Source of the DNA: Bacteroidota bacterium
GTDB lineage: Bacteria > Bacteroidota > Bacteroidia > Bacteroidales > Prolixibacteraceae
Direction of reading: 5' to 3'
Length of the DNA: 41,624 nt
NCBI GenBank assembly: GCA_030698405.1
Contig: JAUYMU010000118.1
Location: 1 to 41,624, forward strand
Shown here: positions 24,797 to 33,637 of the stretch, piece by piece
Position numbering within the stretch: the first letter of the stretch is position 1
Layout: each line of letters opens with the position of its first letter
Notes under the pieces: model-generated
Told to the model about the DNA's origin: nothing
Database searches by the model: none
The model's input: the letters and a program-made list of their open reading frames with translations, nothing else
Position numbers and translations under genes: made by a program

Positions 24797-27208
24797 TCAT
24801 TTTTGATTCACGCTGAAGCTGGTGGTGCCGTAACAAATCGTTCCATTTTTACTGATGCCTTCCACAAAGACTATATAATTGGCCAGTTCGTCGGAAGTAA
24901 AGAACCCGATGTTTGATTTTCCCATTTCAAACTTTAATTCAGGATTCCAGAACAGGGTTGGCCTGTAATCGGGTTGCGGATTGTTGATGTTATCGGGCAA
25001 ATATTCAGGCGAATAAAATTTTGGCGCTTTGTGAAATCCCCGGATGCTGGTTTCAATCCGTCCGTTGGTGTAATTATCGGCATAGGTGGCCGAACTTAAT
25101 GTTTTCCTATAGATGGCAATCACGCCGTTTCCACCTTTCGAGCCGAATAGCGCCAGATTGGCGCCGCTTTTCAGTATCTCCACTTTGTCAATCTCGTTCA
25201 TCCGCAAATTCCTGATTTCACGAATAATTCCTTCATCGCCGTCCATAAATCCGCTTACCTCCATTCCGTCGATCATAAACAATGGCATTCCTCCACCACG
25301 CATAGAAATTTGGTCGCCCGTAATAACCAATCCGGGCACACGCCCTTCGAGGTAATCAAAGATGTTTTGATATTGCAAATCGTCATTGCTAATTGTCAGC
25401 GATTTATCTGGATTGGAATATATCCTGAAATGAGTGTCCTCCTTCAATTTGCGTTTTTCAAAAACATCCACATCGTCGAGCAAAATGGTTCCTTTTTCAG
25501 GCTCAAAATCCCGTTCTTTCATTAATCGAAATGAATTTATGCGGTCGAAGTTCTGGCTCAGCTTCAACTCAGGAGTGAAATTGCCAACAGAGCCAACATT
25601 CATAACGGTGTCGAGTTTCAGTTTCGGGTTAAGTTTAATTTCGACATTTCGGGTTCCATTTTTTGTTAAAGCATTGATCATTACCCTGGTGATGTTGCTC
25701 AAATACACCCTTTTAAAACTGAATCGGCCAAGCGTATCCGACCTGGTCCGTTCGATGGTAAAACTTCCGCCAGCCGACGACAAAGTGAGAGAAACATTGG
25801 GTTGTGGCGCTTTCCAAAGCAGTTTTTTCACGTAACCGCCAATTTCAATGCCTGCGTCGTTCCAATCTTCCAGAAATGGGGTTTTCACCGCTTCCACATC
25901 GTCCCACAGGTACGAACGCCAGCCGTGAACCATCATCAGCAAGTCGAGCTTTTGACCCGAAGTGAGCAATTCATCGTCAACAAAGTACAATGCGGGATAT
26001 TCGATCGGACCTTTCAGCTCGGAATCGAGCAGCAAATAGCTTTTTATGTTTTGGCTGTTTCCTCCTACGCCGAAATAATTTTTATTGACCACTGCCACCG
26101 AAAGCGTTGAATTAATCGAATCGCCCGGAGCCAAATCAGATTCAGCGACAATGTTCACCGCTTCGCGCGGAGCGAATTCGGTTTTTGGCAAATTGAGTTT
26201 GATCAGATCGGGAGCGCCGTCGTCGATAAATATCAGGCGTTCCGAAATTGGTTTAAATGAAGCGTCAATCAGTGAAATTTTTGAAATGCCCCTTGGGAAC
26301 AAGCTTTTGCGCAGGTTGAGCGCCTGAGTGAATCCGTTCATCTCGATTTTCTTGTAAAAAAGAACAATTCCCTTGTGGGAGGCAACAAAATAGAACGAGG
26401 GGAAACTTTGGCTGTTCATATCAGCCGCCAGGGTGAAAAGCAGGCTCTCGCCGTTATCCTTAAAATTCAGGCTAATTCCATCACTTCGGGCTGCATCCAG
26501 CTTAAATTTCCTTTCAGGCGCCTGACCGATTACCGCATGGTAGCTGCGCCCTTCCACCGGCATCATCAGGAATTTGCCCATACCTAAAAAGCTTGTACTG
26601 AAATTGGTAATCGTATCACCGAGATCATCCAAAATTTTGCCGCTCACGTTTATGCCCCGCCCTTGGGGGTCGATGGCTTTAAAAGCAACCGTATTTACTG
26701 CATTGAGAATCAGGCTGCCGCTTTCTGGCAGAAATGCCACCGACGCTTTCGAAAAGTCAATTGCAGCGTGATTGGTTGTATTGTTGTTTGAGGCGCCACT
26801 GATCCATATTTTTTTGTGGAAGGCCGTTTCTTCGCCAAAATTTTCAAGGTAGCGGGTGGTTGCCCTGATGGTGTACATTCCGCTGGCGATTGAGTCGAGG
26901 CCGATTTGTCCTTCGCCCTGGCCCTTGATGGTGAAAAGCAGTAATTCTTTCACCACATCGCCGCTTTCGGCTACCAACTGAACCGAAACATTGCGGTAAT
27001 TCGAGTTGAGCTGATGGGTAATCCCGTTGACCTGATAAACTTTCAGCCATATTTTATCGCCCGGCGCATACAATTCGCGATCGACATGCACATAAAGTTT
27101 CTCGAAAAGCAGCAGCTTTTTTGCGGCTACCCATTCTTCAATGTTTTGTGCTGAAAGTTGCAAAAGTGCGGCCATCAAAAAGACGAAACTGGCGGTTAGT
27201 TTTTTCAT
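24797..27208 (-). CDS. MG2 and TonB-plug domain protein without barrel (copy 1)
   Basis: 803 residues with signal peptide (ends LLQLSAQ). Region about 35-135 is an MG2 macroglobulin-like domain (KLYVHVDRELYAPGDKIWLK, VQLVAESGDVV), followed by further beta domains and a VKKLLWKAPQPNVSLTLSS carboxypeptidase-regulatory-like segment. Residues about 610-700 form a TonB-dependent receptor plug (FDYLEGRVPGLVITG, FMIDGMEV, IDKVEILKSG, GNGVIAIYRK), but no outer-membrane barrel follows: the protein ends after a short tail. It is probably a periplasmic or surface protein. Paralogue of 27245-29641, from which it is separated by 36 nt. Confidence 0.85.
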   Translation of the reverse strand: MKKLTASFVFLMAALLQLSAQNIEEWVAAKKLLLFEKLYVHVDRELYAPGDKIWLKVYQVNGITHQLNSNYRNVSVQLVAESGDVVKELLLFTIKGQGEGQIGLDSIASGMYTIRATTRYLENFGEETAFHKKIWISGASNNNTTNHAAIDFSKASVAFLPESGSLILNAVNTVAFKAIDPQGRGINVSGKILDDLGDTITNFSTSFLGMGKFLMMPVEGRSYHAVIGQAPERKFKLDAARSDGISLNFKDNGESLLFTLAADMNSQSFPSFYFVASHKGIVLFYKKIEMNGFTQALNLRKSLFPRGISKISLIDASFKPISERLIFIDDGAPDLIKLNLPKTEFAPREAVNIVAESDLAPGDSINSTLSVAVVNKNYFGVGGNSQNIKSYLLLDSELKGPIEYPALYFVDDELLTSGQKLDLLMMVHGWRSYLWDDVEAVKTPFLEDWNDAGIEIGGYVKKLLWKAPQPNVSLTLSSAGGSFTIERTRSDTLGRFSFKRVYLSNITRVMINALTKNGTRNVEIKLNPKLKLDTVMNVGSVGNFTPELKLSQNFDRINSFRLMKERDFEPEKGTILLDDVDVFEKRKLKEDTHFRIYSNPDKSLTISNDDLQYQNIFDYLEGRVPGLVITGDQISMRGGGMPLFMIDGMEVSGFMDGDEGIIREIRNLRMNEIDKVEILKSGANLALFGSKGGNGVIAIYRKTLSSATYADNYTNGRIETSIRGFHKAPKFYSPEYLPDNINNPQPDYRPTLFWNPELKFEMGKSNIGFFTSDELANYIVFVEGISKNGTICYGTTSFSVNQK

Positions 27209-27244
27209 TCCTGAAATTATTTCGGTAAAAAGGCTTGAAGATAT

Positions 27245-29641
27245 TTATTTTTTATCTACCGAAAAACCTGTTGTGCCGTAGCAAATGTTTCCCTTTTTCG
27301 TGATTCCCTCAACCACTATCACATAATCGGCTACTGCGTCGGAAGCGAAAAATCCAATGTTCGCCTTTCCGTTCTCCAGCTTCAGGTTTGGTTCCCAGAA
27401 CAAGGTAGGCCTGAGATCGGGCCGGGGCGAATTGATGTTTTCAGGAGTGTATTTAGGCGAGTAAAATGCTGTCGGGCGATGAAAACCCTTTAACTCGGGG
27501 CGAAGACGACCCTTGCTGAAAGTGTAATCGATTACAGGCTTGAACGGCGTTTTCTGGTAAATCGCAATTATACTGGGACTTACGGTAATACCTATTAAAG
27601 TTTTCGAAAAAGCGCCCAGGCGTGGACGTACATAATCAATCAAATCTATTTCCTCCATTCGGATGGTCCGTAAGTCATAATCATCGAGTTCAACACCATC
27701 CAGCATAAAAGTTACAGGCTTATTAGCAACAGTAACAAAGTCTCCTGAAACTACCATTGAAGGCAAATTGTATTGCAAATAATCAATCACATAGCGAAAC
27801 TTCATGTCAGCCGGTTTAATTAAAAACGTTTTGTCGGCCCAGGGATACTCGCCAAAACTTCGGCTGAATGCCTTGCGTCTTCTTTCCTCAATTATTTCAA
27901 CCTCATCGAGCAAAATAGTGCCTTTCCCGGGATTGAATTCCAGCTCGCGCATTCGCCTGAAATAGTCTTCGCGTGCAAAATTGGGGTTGAGGTCAATGTT
28001 GAAGCTGTTCCAATTCAATAGCTTTAACGGCAACACCGAATCTTTTGGCATGATTTGATCGAGCAGGATTTCGGTATTCTTTGTGCCATTTTTTGTTTTG
28101 GCGTTGAGCATGATATTCAGCGAGTCGATGAAATACACACTGTTGAAACTAAACCTTCCGGCGCTGTTGGTGGTGGTTTGGTCAATCTGGAAATTTTTCG
28201 ACACATAATCCAGTGAAACTTCGGCTCCGGGCAAAGGCTGTTTCCACAAAATCCGTTTCACCCAGCCACGGATGTTGATTCCGGCATCGTTCCAGTCGTC
28301 CAACGAAGGAGCCTTCCTTTTTTCAACATCGTCCCACAGGTAGGTTCGCCAGCCGTGAACCATCATCAGCAAATCCAATTTTTCAGCCGGAGAATGAAAT
28401 TCATCTTTAACAAATAAGTCGGCAGGCGATTCAATGACGCCTTTCAGGTCGGAGTCGATCAAAAGGTAACTTTTAATGTTTTGCTGGTATTCGCCCGAGC
28501 TCAAATAGTTTTTATTCACCACCGAAACCGACAGGCTTGAAGTGATGGAATCGCCGGGTTCGAGCACGGGCGCCACATCAATGTTCACTTCGCTGCGTGC
28601 CCCAGTTGGTTCCTTGTTTACATGTAGCTGAAGCAGATCGGCCTTCTCATCGTCAACAAAAATGAGCCGTTCGGCCAGTGGATTCACCTGCAAATCGAGT
28701 AACGTAATTTTCGAGATCCCCGTCGGGAAAAGGTTTCGCATTACTTTAACAGCCTGAACATATTCGGTCATCTCAACTTTTTTGTAAAAAAGGACAACCC
28801 CTTTGTGCGAGGCAAGAAGATAGAATTCAGGAAAAGTTCCGAGTTTCATGTTTGTCGAAATCTCAAACATCAGCGACTCTTCACCGGGTTCGTAATTAAT
28901 GCAAAGGCCATTGGGAAGCGCTTTCGGAAGCGTAAATTTCCGGCCCGGAAACTGGTCGATCGTGGCGTAATAATTAAGGCCTTCTTCAGGCATCAGGTTG
29001 AATTTTCCCATTCCCTTGTAACTGACATTGAACGACGTAATGGTATCGCCGTCGTCGTCCAGCACATTTCCGCTTACATAAATTCCTTTTCCTTTTTCGT
29101 CAATCGCTTTAAAAGCAACCGAATTAAGCGCGTTGGCCACCAGATTTCCACCTTCCGGAAGGAACGAAACATCCATGTCGCGCTCATCTTTTGCTGCTGA
29201 AAGCGATGGCTCCATTAGCCCGGCCGGATTTACAATCCAGATTTTCTTATGAAACAGGGCCGATTCCCCATAATTTTCGAGGTATTTGGTATAAGCCCTG
29301 ATGGTGTACAATCCTTTTGGAAGGCTGTCGGTACTGAACTCTCCGTCGGCAATCCCTTTAATCGTCAGGAGGTAAATATCCTGCACTACCTTCCCTTCTT
29401 CGGAAATAAGTTGAACATACACATTCCTGAAATTCGAGTTCAGTTGATGGGTGATGCCGTTTACCTGATAAACTTTCATCCAGATTTTATCGCCGGGGGC
29501 ATACAATTCGCGATCGACATGAACGTATAATTTTTCGAAAAGGAGCGGCTTTTTTGAACTGATCCAGCTTTCAATATCCTGAGCTGAAAGTTGATAGAAG
29601 AAGAACGATATGAAAAATAGTGCAGTGGTTAGTTTTTTCAT
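27245..29641 (-). CDS. MG2 and TonB-plug domain protein without barrel (copy 2)
   Basis: 798 residues, the upstream paralogue of copy 1, with near-identical KLYVHVDRELYAPGDKIW and a shared C-terminal ending (FSVDKK / FSVNQK). The plug region is degenerate: DYLQYNLPSMVVSGD keeps the frame, FMLDGVEL is kept, but the VEILKSG element is replaced by IDYVRPRLGAFSK and the glycine-rich end by IIAIYQK. Signal peptide ends YQLSAQ. The pair arose by tandem duplication and copy 2 appears to have lost plug identity while copy 1 kept it. Its 5' leader contains the hairpin of the next operon upstream (29688-29713). Confidence 0.85.
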   Translation of the reverse strand: MKKLTTALFFISFFFYQLSAQDIESWISSKKPLLFEKLYVHVDRELYAPGDKIWMKVYQVNGITHQLNSNFRNVYVQLISEEGKVVQDIYLLTIKGIADGEFSTDSLPKGLYTIRAYTKYLENYGESALFHKKIWIVNPAGLMEPSLSAAKDERDMDVSFLPEGGNLVANALNSVAFKAIDEKGKGIYVSGNVLDDDGDTITSFNVSYKGMGKFNLMPEEGLNYYATIDQFPGRKFTLPKALPNGLCINYEPGEESLMFEISTNMKLGTFPEFYLLASHKGVVLFYKKVEMTEYVQAVKVMRNLFPTGISKITLLDLQVNPLAERLIFVDDEKADLLQLHVNKEPTGARSEVNIDVAPVLEPGDSITSSLSVSVVNKNYLSSGEYQQNIKSYLLIDSDLKGVIESPADLFVKDEFHSPAEKLDLLMMVHGWRTYLWDDVEKRKAPSLDDWNDAGINIRGWVKRILWKQPLPGAEVSLDYVSKNFQIDQTTTNSAGRFSFNSVYFIDSLNIMLNAKTKNGTKNTEILLDQIMPKDSVLPLKLLNWNSFNIDLNPNFAREDYFRRMRELEFNPGKGTILLDEVEIIEERRRKAFSRSFGEYPWADKTFLIKPADMKFRYVIDYLQYNLPSMVVSGDFVTVANKPVTFMLDGVELDDYDLRTIRMEEIDLIDYVRPRLGAFSKTLIGITVSPSIIAIYQKTPFKPVIDYTFSKGRLRPELKGFHRPTAFYSPKYTPENINSPRPDLRPTLFWEPNLKLENGKANIGFFASDAVADYVIVVEGITKKGNICYGTTGFSVDKK

Positions 29642-29687
29642 TGATCAACTATAATTGATGCCTATAAATATATTCAATATCAAACAA

Positions 29688-29713
29688 CAAACGCCCCGTA
29701 AAAGGAGCGTTTG
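29688..29713 (-). terminator. Hairpin terminator after the GH20 gene
   Basis: CAAACGCCCC (29688-29697) pairs with GGAGCGTTTG (29704-29713) with one mismatch and a 6-nt loop. On the minus strand it follows the stop of the hexosaminidase gene at 29738 and is followed by a T-rich tract. Confidence 0.7.
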
Positions 29714-29737
29714 GTTTAAAATTTATATGTTTGGCTG

Positions 29738-31306
29738 TTATTTCTTATCCTTTACATTCCAGTCCACCAGTTTGGATGGATAGAAACTGATATTCATGGC
29801 TTCCATGCGTTCGCCATGGTTCGCCAAACGAACTTTGTACTCATCCCAGTTGCGCAATTCGACAGGCGTCCAGCCAATTTCGGCATAACCCAGCAAACGT
29901 GGAAAGATCAGGTATTCAGCTTCAAAACGGTTTGATACCGTCTCTGACCAAAGCGGCGCTTCAATACCAACAATGTTTTCCCTCTTAATTTCAGGAACCA
30001 GATTGGCCGGATCCCAGTTGTAACCTTTGTCAACTTCAATATAGGCTGCCCAATGTAAGCCGAACGTACTTACCGAATCATACTGCATGTCGAGATAAGC
30101 ATTTTTTGCCGGAGACATGAGTACTTTTGCCCCTTGTTTAACGCCTTTGACTGCATTTTCGGCCAAAGCCCAATACTGAACAATTGTATTCGGTTTTAAA
30201 GTCGCTAATGCGATCTCGTCCCAACCAAGTACTTTTTTGCCGTGAGCTTCCACAATGTCCTGAACACGGTTAATAAACGGTATGTAATCTTCAATTTTCG
30301 TAGCATGTGATTCGTCGCCACCGATGTGAATATACTCCCCGGGAGTTAAAGCAGCCAACTCGCGGATTACATCATCAATAAATTTGTAGGTAAGCTCTTT
30401 GTGCGTATCAAGTGAACTGAAGCCAACCTCGATGCCGGTATATAATTCGGTTGCTTTGCCATTTTTGTTTAATTCAGGATAAGAAGCCAGAGCGGCATTG
30501 GTATGACCGGGCATGTCAATTTCAGGAATGATGGTGATAAACCTTTCCTGAGCATATTTTACAATGTCGGAATATTGTTCCTGGGTGTAAAATCCGCCCG
30601 GACCGCCGCCAACTTCGGTACTTCCGCCATGTGTGGTAAGGTTTGGCCACGATTTGATTTCGATTCTCCAGCCCTGATCGTCAGACAAATGCAAATGAAA
30701 TCTGTTCATTTTATAAGTTGCCAGCTGGTCAATCAGGGTTTTAACTTCCTCCACTTCAAAAAAATGGCGTGCCACATCGAGCATCGAACCACGGTAGCCG
30801 TACTCCGGATAATCGCGGATCGTTCCGGTTGCCATTTTCCAGGAGCCTTTCTGTGAAGTTGCCAGCTCAACTTTTGAAGGCAAAAGCTGACGAATGGTCT
30901 GCACACCGTAAAACAATCCGGCTGGTTTGTTTGCCGTTAACTTAACCGAACTATCAGTAATAGTCAGTTCGTAACCTTCATCTCCCAGCTCTGCATCGTT
31001 TTCTGACAACGACAAATAAATATTTCCGGAAGCAGGAGCTTCGCTGGTTGTTTTTACCTCAATTCCCAATCCGGTTGAAGGATTCAATTTATCGGCCAGG
31101 TATTGCCCAATTCCCAGTAATTCAGCAGATTCGCCCTGAACGTAAATATCCGTTTGGTCGGTCAAATCGAATGAATCGCCTGTCGGAACAATTGAAACAG
31201 GTTTCGGGATAATGCTCGCTTTTGAAAGATCGGTTGGCGTGCAGGCCATTTGCCCAAACAGGACGGTTAAAACCACAAAAGCCAAAATAGTGTTTTGTTT
31301 TTTCAT
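29738..31306 (-). CDS. Beta-N-acetylhexosaminidase lipoprotein (GH20)
   Basis: 522-residue lipoprotein with lipobox FGQMAC (Cys22). Residues about 30-150 form the non-catalytic GH20b domain (IPKPVSIVP). The catalytic barrel starts at about 165 (YRGSMLDVARHFF) and carries HLHLSDDQGWRIEIK, IPEIDMPGHTNAAL and the catalytic Asp331-Glu332 in IHIGGDESH. It should remove terminal beta-GlcNAc or GalNAc from glycans at the cell surface or in the periplasm by substrate-assisted catalysis. It stands alone between the EamA transporter and the MG2 genes, with its own terminator. Confidence 0.95.
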   Translation of the reverse strand: MKKQNTILAFVVLTVLFGQMACTPTDLSKASIIPKPVSIVPTGDSFDLTDQTDIYVQGESAELLGIGQYLADKLNPSTGLGIEVKTTSEAPASGNIYLSLSENDAELGDEGYELTITDSSVKLTANKPAGLFYGVQTIRQLLPSKVELATSQKGSWKMATGTIRDYPEYGYRGSMLDVARHFFEVEEVKTLIDQLATYKMNRFHLHLSDDQGWRIEIKSWPNLTTHGGSTEVGGGPGGFYTQEQYSDIVKYAQERFITIIPEIDMPGHTNAALASYPELNKNGKATELYTGIEVGFSSLDTHKELTYKFIDDVIRELAALTPGEYIHIGGDESHATKIEDYIPFINRVQDIVEAHGKKVLGWDEIALATLKPNTIVQYWALAENAVKGVKQGAKVLMSPAKNAYLDMQYDSVSTFGLHWAAYIEVDKGYNWDPANLVPEIKRENIVGIEAPLWSETVSNRFEAEYLIFPRLLGYAEIGWTPVELRNWDEYKVRLANHGERMEAMNISFYPSKLVDWNVKDKK

Positions 31307-31362
31307 TGTAGTAACGGTTAAATTGGTATTGGTTATAAATTAAGTTTAAAGTTAAATGTTTT

Positions 31363-32247
31363 TCATTCAACCAGTTTCAAAATGCGGGTTTTTTTTCCAA
31401 TCCTGAAATTAATAATGACCAGTGCAAAACAGGAGCTGACAATGACAAAAGCGCCGGTCATCTCGATGGTTGTAAACTGTTCATGAAAAATCAACCATCC
31501 TGAAAGCAGGTTAAAAACAGGAACCATCGACTGAAGCAACGATCCGGTGGCAACATTCACGTAGCGGTATCCTTCGGTCATAAACAACTGCCCGATGGTG
31601 GCAACGATGCCAACCAGCACCAGCAAAAGCAACTCGTTCAGATTACCTTTGGCCTGCGTAGCTCCCGATGGAATTAAAAACAACCAGAACCCAACAATGC
31701 ACTGCGAAAAGAAAATGGCGTACGAATTATCGCTGTCGTGCAGCTTTTTTACAAACACAACCGCCAGCCCAGTGGTGACTGATCCGGCAATGGCTATCAG
31801 TTCGTAAATTCCCATTCCGGCAAGCGACTCTTTTCCTCCCACCGAGAGCAATACCAGTCCGGCAAACGAAATAAATATGACTACAAACTTGATGGGCTCC
31901 ACTTTTTCTTTCAGGATAAGCATACTGAATAAAGTGGCAAAAATGGGATACGAATAAACATACACCGAACCCTTGCCAACTCCCAGTTTAATAATTGCCA
32001 GATAGAACAAATAAACGGCAATACCGCCAACGATACCGCGCCAGAAAAGATTCTTTTTGTCGTTAAACCTGAGATTTATAATTCCGAAAAGTGATAAGAT
32101 TCCGAGGATGCCAAGGCCAATTGCAAAACGAAAAAAAGTGGTTTGGTAACTGGACACATTGGGAACCGCTTTTACCAAAACAGCCATCAGTGCAAAAAAC
32201 ACAACCGATCCCAATGTTAAAAGGATCCCTTTCGAATTATCCGACAT
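31363..32247 (-). CDS. EamA/DMT-family inner-membrane transporter
   Basis: 294 residues with ten hydrophobic segments in two five-helix halves, typical of the drug/metabolite transporter family (EamA). Examples are VVFFALMAVLVKAVP in helix 1 and VEPIKFVVIFISFAGLVLLS near the middle, with the second repeat starting at GIYELIAIAGSVTTGLAVVF. Such proteins export small amino acids, metabolites or drugs; no substrate can be named. The gene ends 56 nt before the GH20 start. Confidence 0.9.
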   Translation of the reverse strand: MSDNSKGILLTLGSVVFFALMAVLVKAVPNVSSYQTTFFRFAIGLGILGILSLFGIINLRFNDKKNLFWRGIVGGIAVYLFYLAIIKLGVGKGSVYVYSYPIFATLFSMLILKEKVEPIKFVVIFISFAGLVLLSVGGKESLAGMGIYELIAIAGSVTTGLAVVFVKKLHDSDNSYAIFFSQCIVGFWLFLIPSGATQAKGNLNELLLLVLVGIVATIGQLFMTEGYRYVNVATGSLLQSMVPVFNLLSGWLIFHEQFTTIEMTGAFVIVSSCFALVIINFRIGKKTRILKLVE

Positions 32248-32343
32248 ACCGAATGATTGAGAATTAGTAGTGCAAAACTACCAATATTATCCTGAACAAC
32301 AGATGACAACTACCGGTCAATTTCAACCCCCAGATTCATAAAA

Positions 32344-32366
32344 AAACCCCGCACTTGGCGGGGTTT
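32344..32366 (-). terminator. Terminator after the cyclophilin gene
   Basis: Perfect 9-bp arms AAACCCCGC and GCGGGGTTT with a 5-nt loop, followed on the minus strand by a run of T. It lies just past the stop at 32374. Confidence 0.9.
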
Positions 32367-32373
32367 CCATAAT

Positions 32374-32811
32374 CTATTCTTCAGTAACAACAATCTTCTC
32401 AATCAAATCGCCCTGACGAATGGCGTCAATCACTTCGAGCCCTTCGTAAACTTTGCCGAAGCAGGTATGTTTGCGGTCGAGGTGCGAAGTATTGCGGCGA
32501 CTGTGACAAACAAAAAACTGCGATCCGCCTGTGTTTTTTCCGGCATGTGCCATCGACAGTACACCGCGATCGTGAAACTGGTTTTCGCCATCCAGTTCAC
32601 AAGGAATTTTATAGCCCGGACCACCAGCGCCTGTACCATTTGGACAACCACCCTGAATCACAAAATCAGGAATAACACGGTGAAATGTAAGTCCGTCGTA
32701 AAAACCACTTTTCGATAACTTGATAAAGTTCGCAACAGTTCCGGGTGCATCCTGATCGTAGAAGTTTACTTTCATGACACCTTTGCTGGTATAAATCTCT
32801 GCTTTGCTCAT
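32374..32811 (-). CDS. Cyclophilin-type peptidyl-prolyl isomerase
   Basis: 145-residue cytoplasmic cyclophilin that catalyses proline cis-trans isomerisation. Active-site features are present: [13 protein letters not shown] with Arg45 and Gln53, the GTGAGGPG loop, [17 protein letters not shown] and a final [12 protein letters not shown] segment. It is a short single-domain form without a signal peptide. A well-formed promoter (TTG, 19-nt spacer, TATTTTTG) precedes it and a hairpin terminator follows, so it is a single-gene unit. Confidence 0.95.
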   Translation of the reverse strand: MSKAEIYTSKGVMKVNFYDQDAPGTVANFIKLSKSGFYDGLTFHRVIPDFVIQGGCPNGTGAGGPGYKIPCELDGENQFHDRGVLSMAHAGKNTGGSQFFVCHSRRNTSHLDRKHTCFGKVYEGLEVIDAIRQGDLIEKIVVTEE

Positions 32812-32835
32812 TGTTTAAAATTTAAAATGTAGGTG

Positions 32836-32865
32836 CAAAAATACGAATAAACTTACTTTACGCAA
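32836..32865 (-). promoter_or_regulatory. Bacteroidota-type promoter of the cyclophilin gene
   Basis: On the minus strand TTG (32865-32863) and TATTTTTG (32843-32836, TAnnTTTG) are separated by 19 nt, as expected for the -33/-7 pair. The -7 element ends 24 nt before the ATG at 32811. Confidence 0.7.
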
Positions 32866-32886
32866 CACGAAGGGATTGTGGAAAAT

Positions 32887-33477
32887 TCAAAACCTTAACC
32901 AGCCACGAAACGCCCTGGCAGCATAGTAAGAATCTGCCCCGTTGTGATACACAAATACATGATTGTAACGACGGTCACAAAAGAGGGCGCCGCCGCGTTT
33001 TCTGATTTCCGGAGGTGTTTTCACCCAGCTCGATGTTTTCAAATCGAAATTTTCGAATTGCTGTAATTCCCGGTATTGTTCTTCGGTTAAGAGTTCAATT
33101 CCCATTTCGAGTGCCATACCAACAGCGCTGTTTGCCGGTTTATTCTCTTTCCTTGCATCCAGCGCTTCGCGGTCGTAACAAACACTTCTGCGTCCTTTGG
33201 GACTTTCCGCTGAACAATCATAAAAAATGTATTCCTGCCTACCGGCAGGCAGGCTCCCGGTTTTTTCATCAAATCCAACCACATCCGGTTCACCCCCGGT
33301 TCTTTCCATTTCACTGAGCGACCAAAGCTTTTCTCTGTAAGCTGCCGAATCCAACTTTGCTTGTAAATCGGCCCATTCAATACCCTCATGGCGGTTCATG
33401 TTTTTCTCGAAACGGGCTTTTAATGTGCTGGTTAGTTCTTCGCGCTGTGCTGGTAACAACTCTTTTTTATTTTCCAT
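32887..33477 (-). CDS. DUF4256-family protein with in-frame palindromic insertion
   Basis: 196 residues of the DUF4256 family, function unknown. Conserved segments visible are YIFYDCSAESPKGRRSVCYD, GIELLTEEQYRELQ, TSSWVKTP, FCDRRYNHVFVYHNGA and YYAARAFRGWLR. Between EKTG74 and EYIFYD lies SLPAGRQ (residues 75-81), absent from the family pattern as I remember it (TGEYIFYD). Those seven residues are coded by 33235-33255, which sits on the palindrome CCTGCCTACCGGCAGGCAGG (33234-33253). The rest of the gene is intact, so the insertion has been tolerated. A cytoplasmic protein, no signal peptide. Confidence 0.85.
   Translation of the reverse strand: MENKKELLPAQREELTSTLKARFEKNMNRHEGIEWADLQAKLDSAAYREKLWSLSEMERTGGEPDVVGFDEKTGSLPAGRQEYIFYDCSAESPKGRRSVCYDREALDARKENKPANSAVGMALEMGIELLTEEQYRELQQFENFDLKTSSWVKTPPEIRKRGGALFCDRRYNHVFVYHNGADSYYAARAFRGWLRF
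33234..33253. repeat. Palindromic element inserted in a coding sequence
   Basis: CCTGCCTACCGGCAGGCAGG is self-complementary except at one base pair. Relatives of it occur in the intergenic region at 17755-17771 and 17795-17812. In the gene it adds exactly seven codons (SLPAGRQ). Confidence 0.8.
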
Positions 33478-33570
33478 CGCAGTAAAGTGTTATTCTGATT
33501 TGGTTACGATGAATTGTAAACAGATTAGTGTTCCATTTAGTTGAGCGGTATAAATCACCTAAAGTTGGGT

Positions 33571-33611
33571 CGCTTTGCGATGACCGGTACCAATGTCCGT
33601 TTTGCAAAGCG
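33571..33611. terminator. Hairpin between the MuiA-like and DUF4256 genes
   Basis: CGCTTTGC (33571-33578) pairs with GCAAAGCG (33604-33611), an 8-bp stem with a 25-nt loop, in the gap downstream of the MuiA-like gene on the minus strand. No U-run follows, so a terminator role is uncertain. Confidence 0.35.
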
Positions 33612-33637
33612 GGAATCCGACATACCGCGCACAGGTT

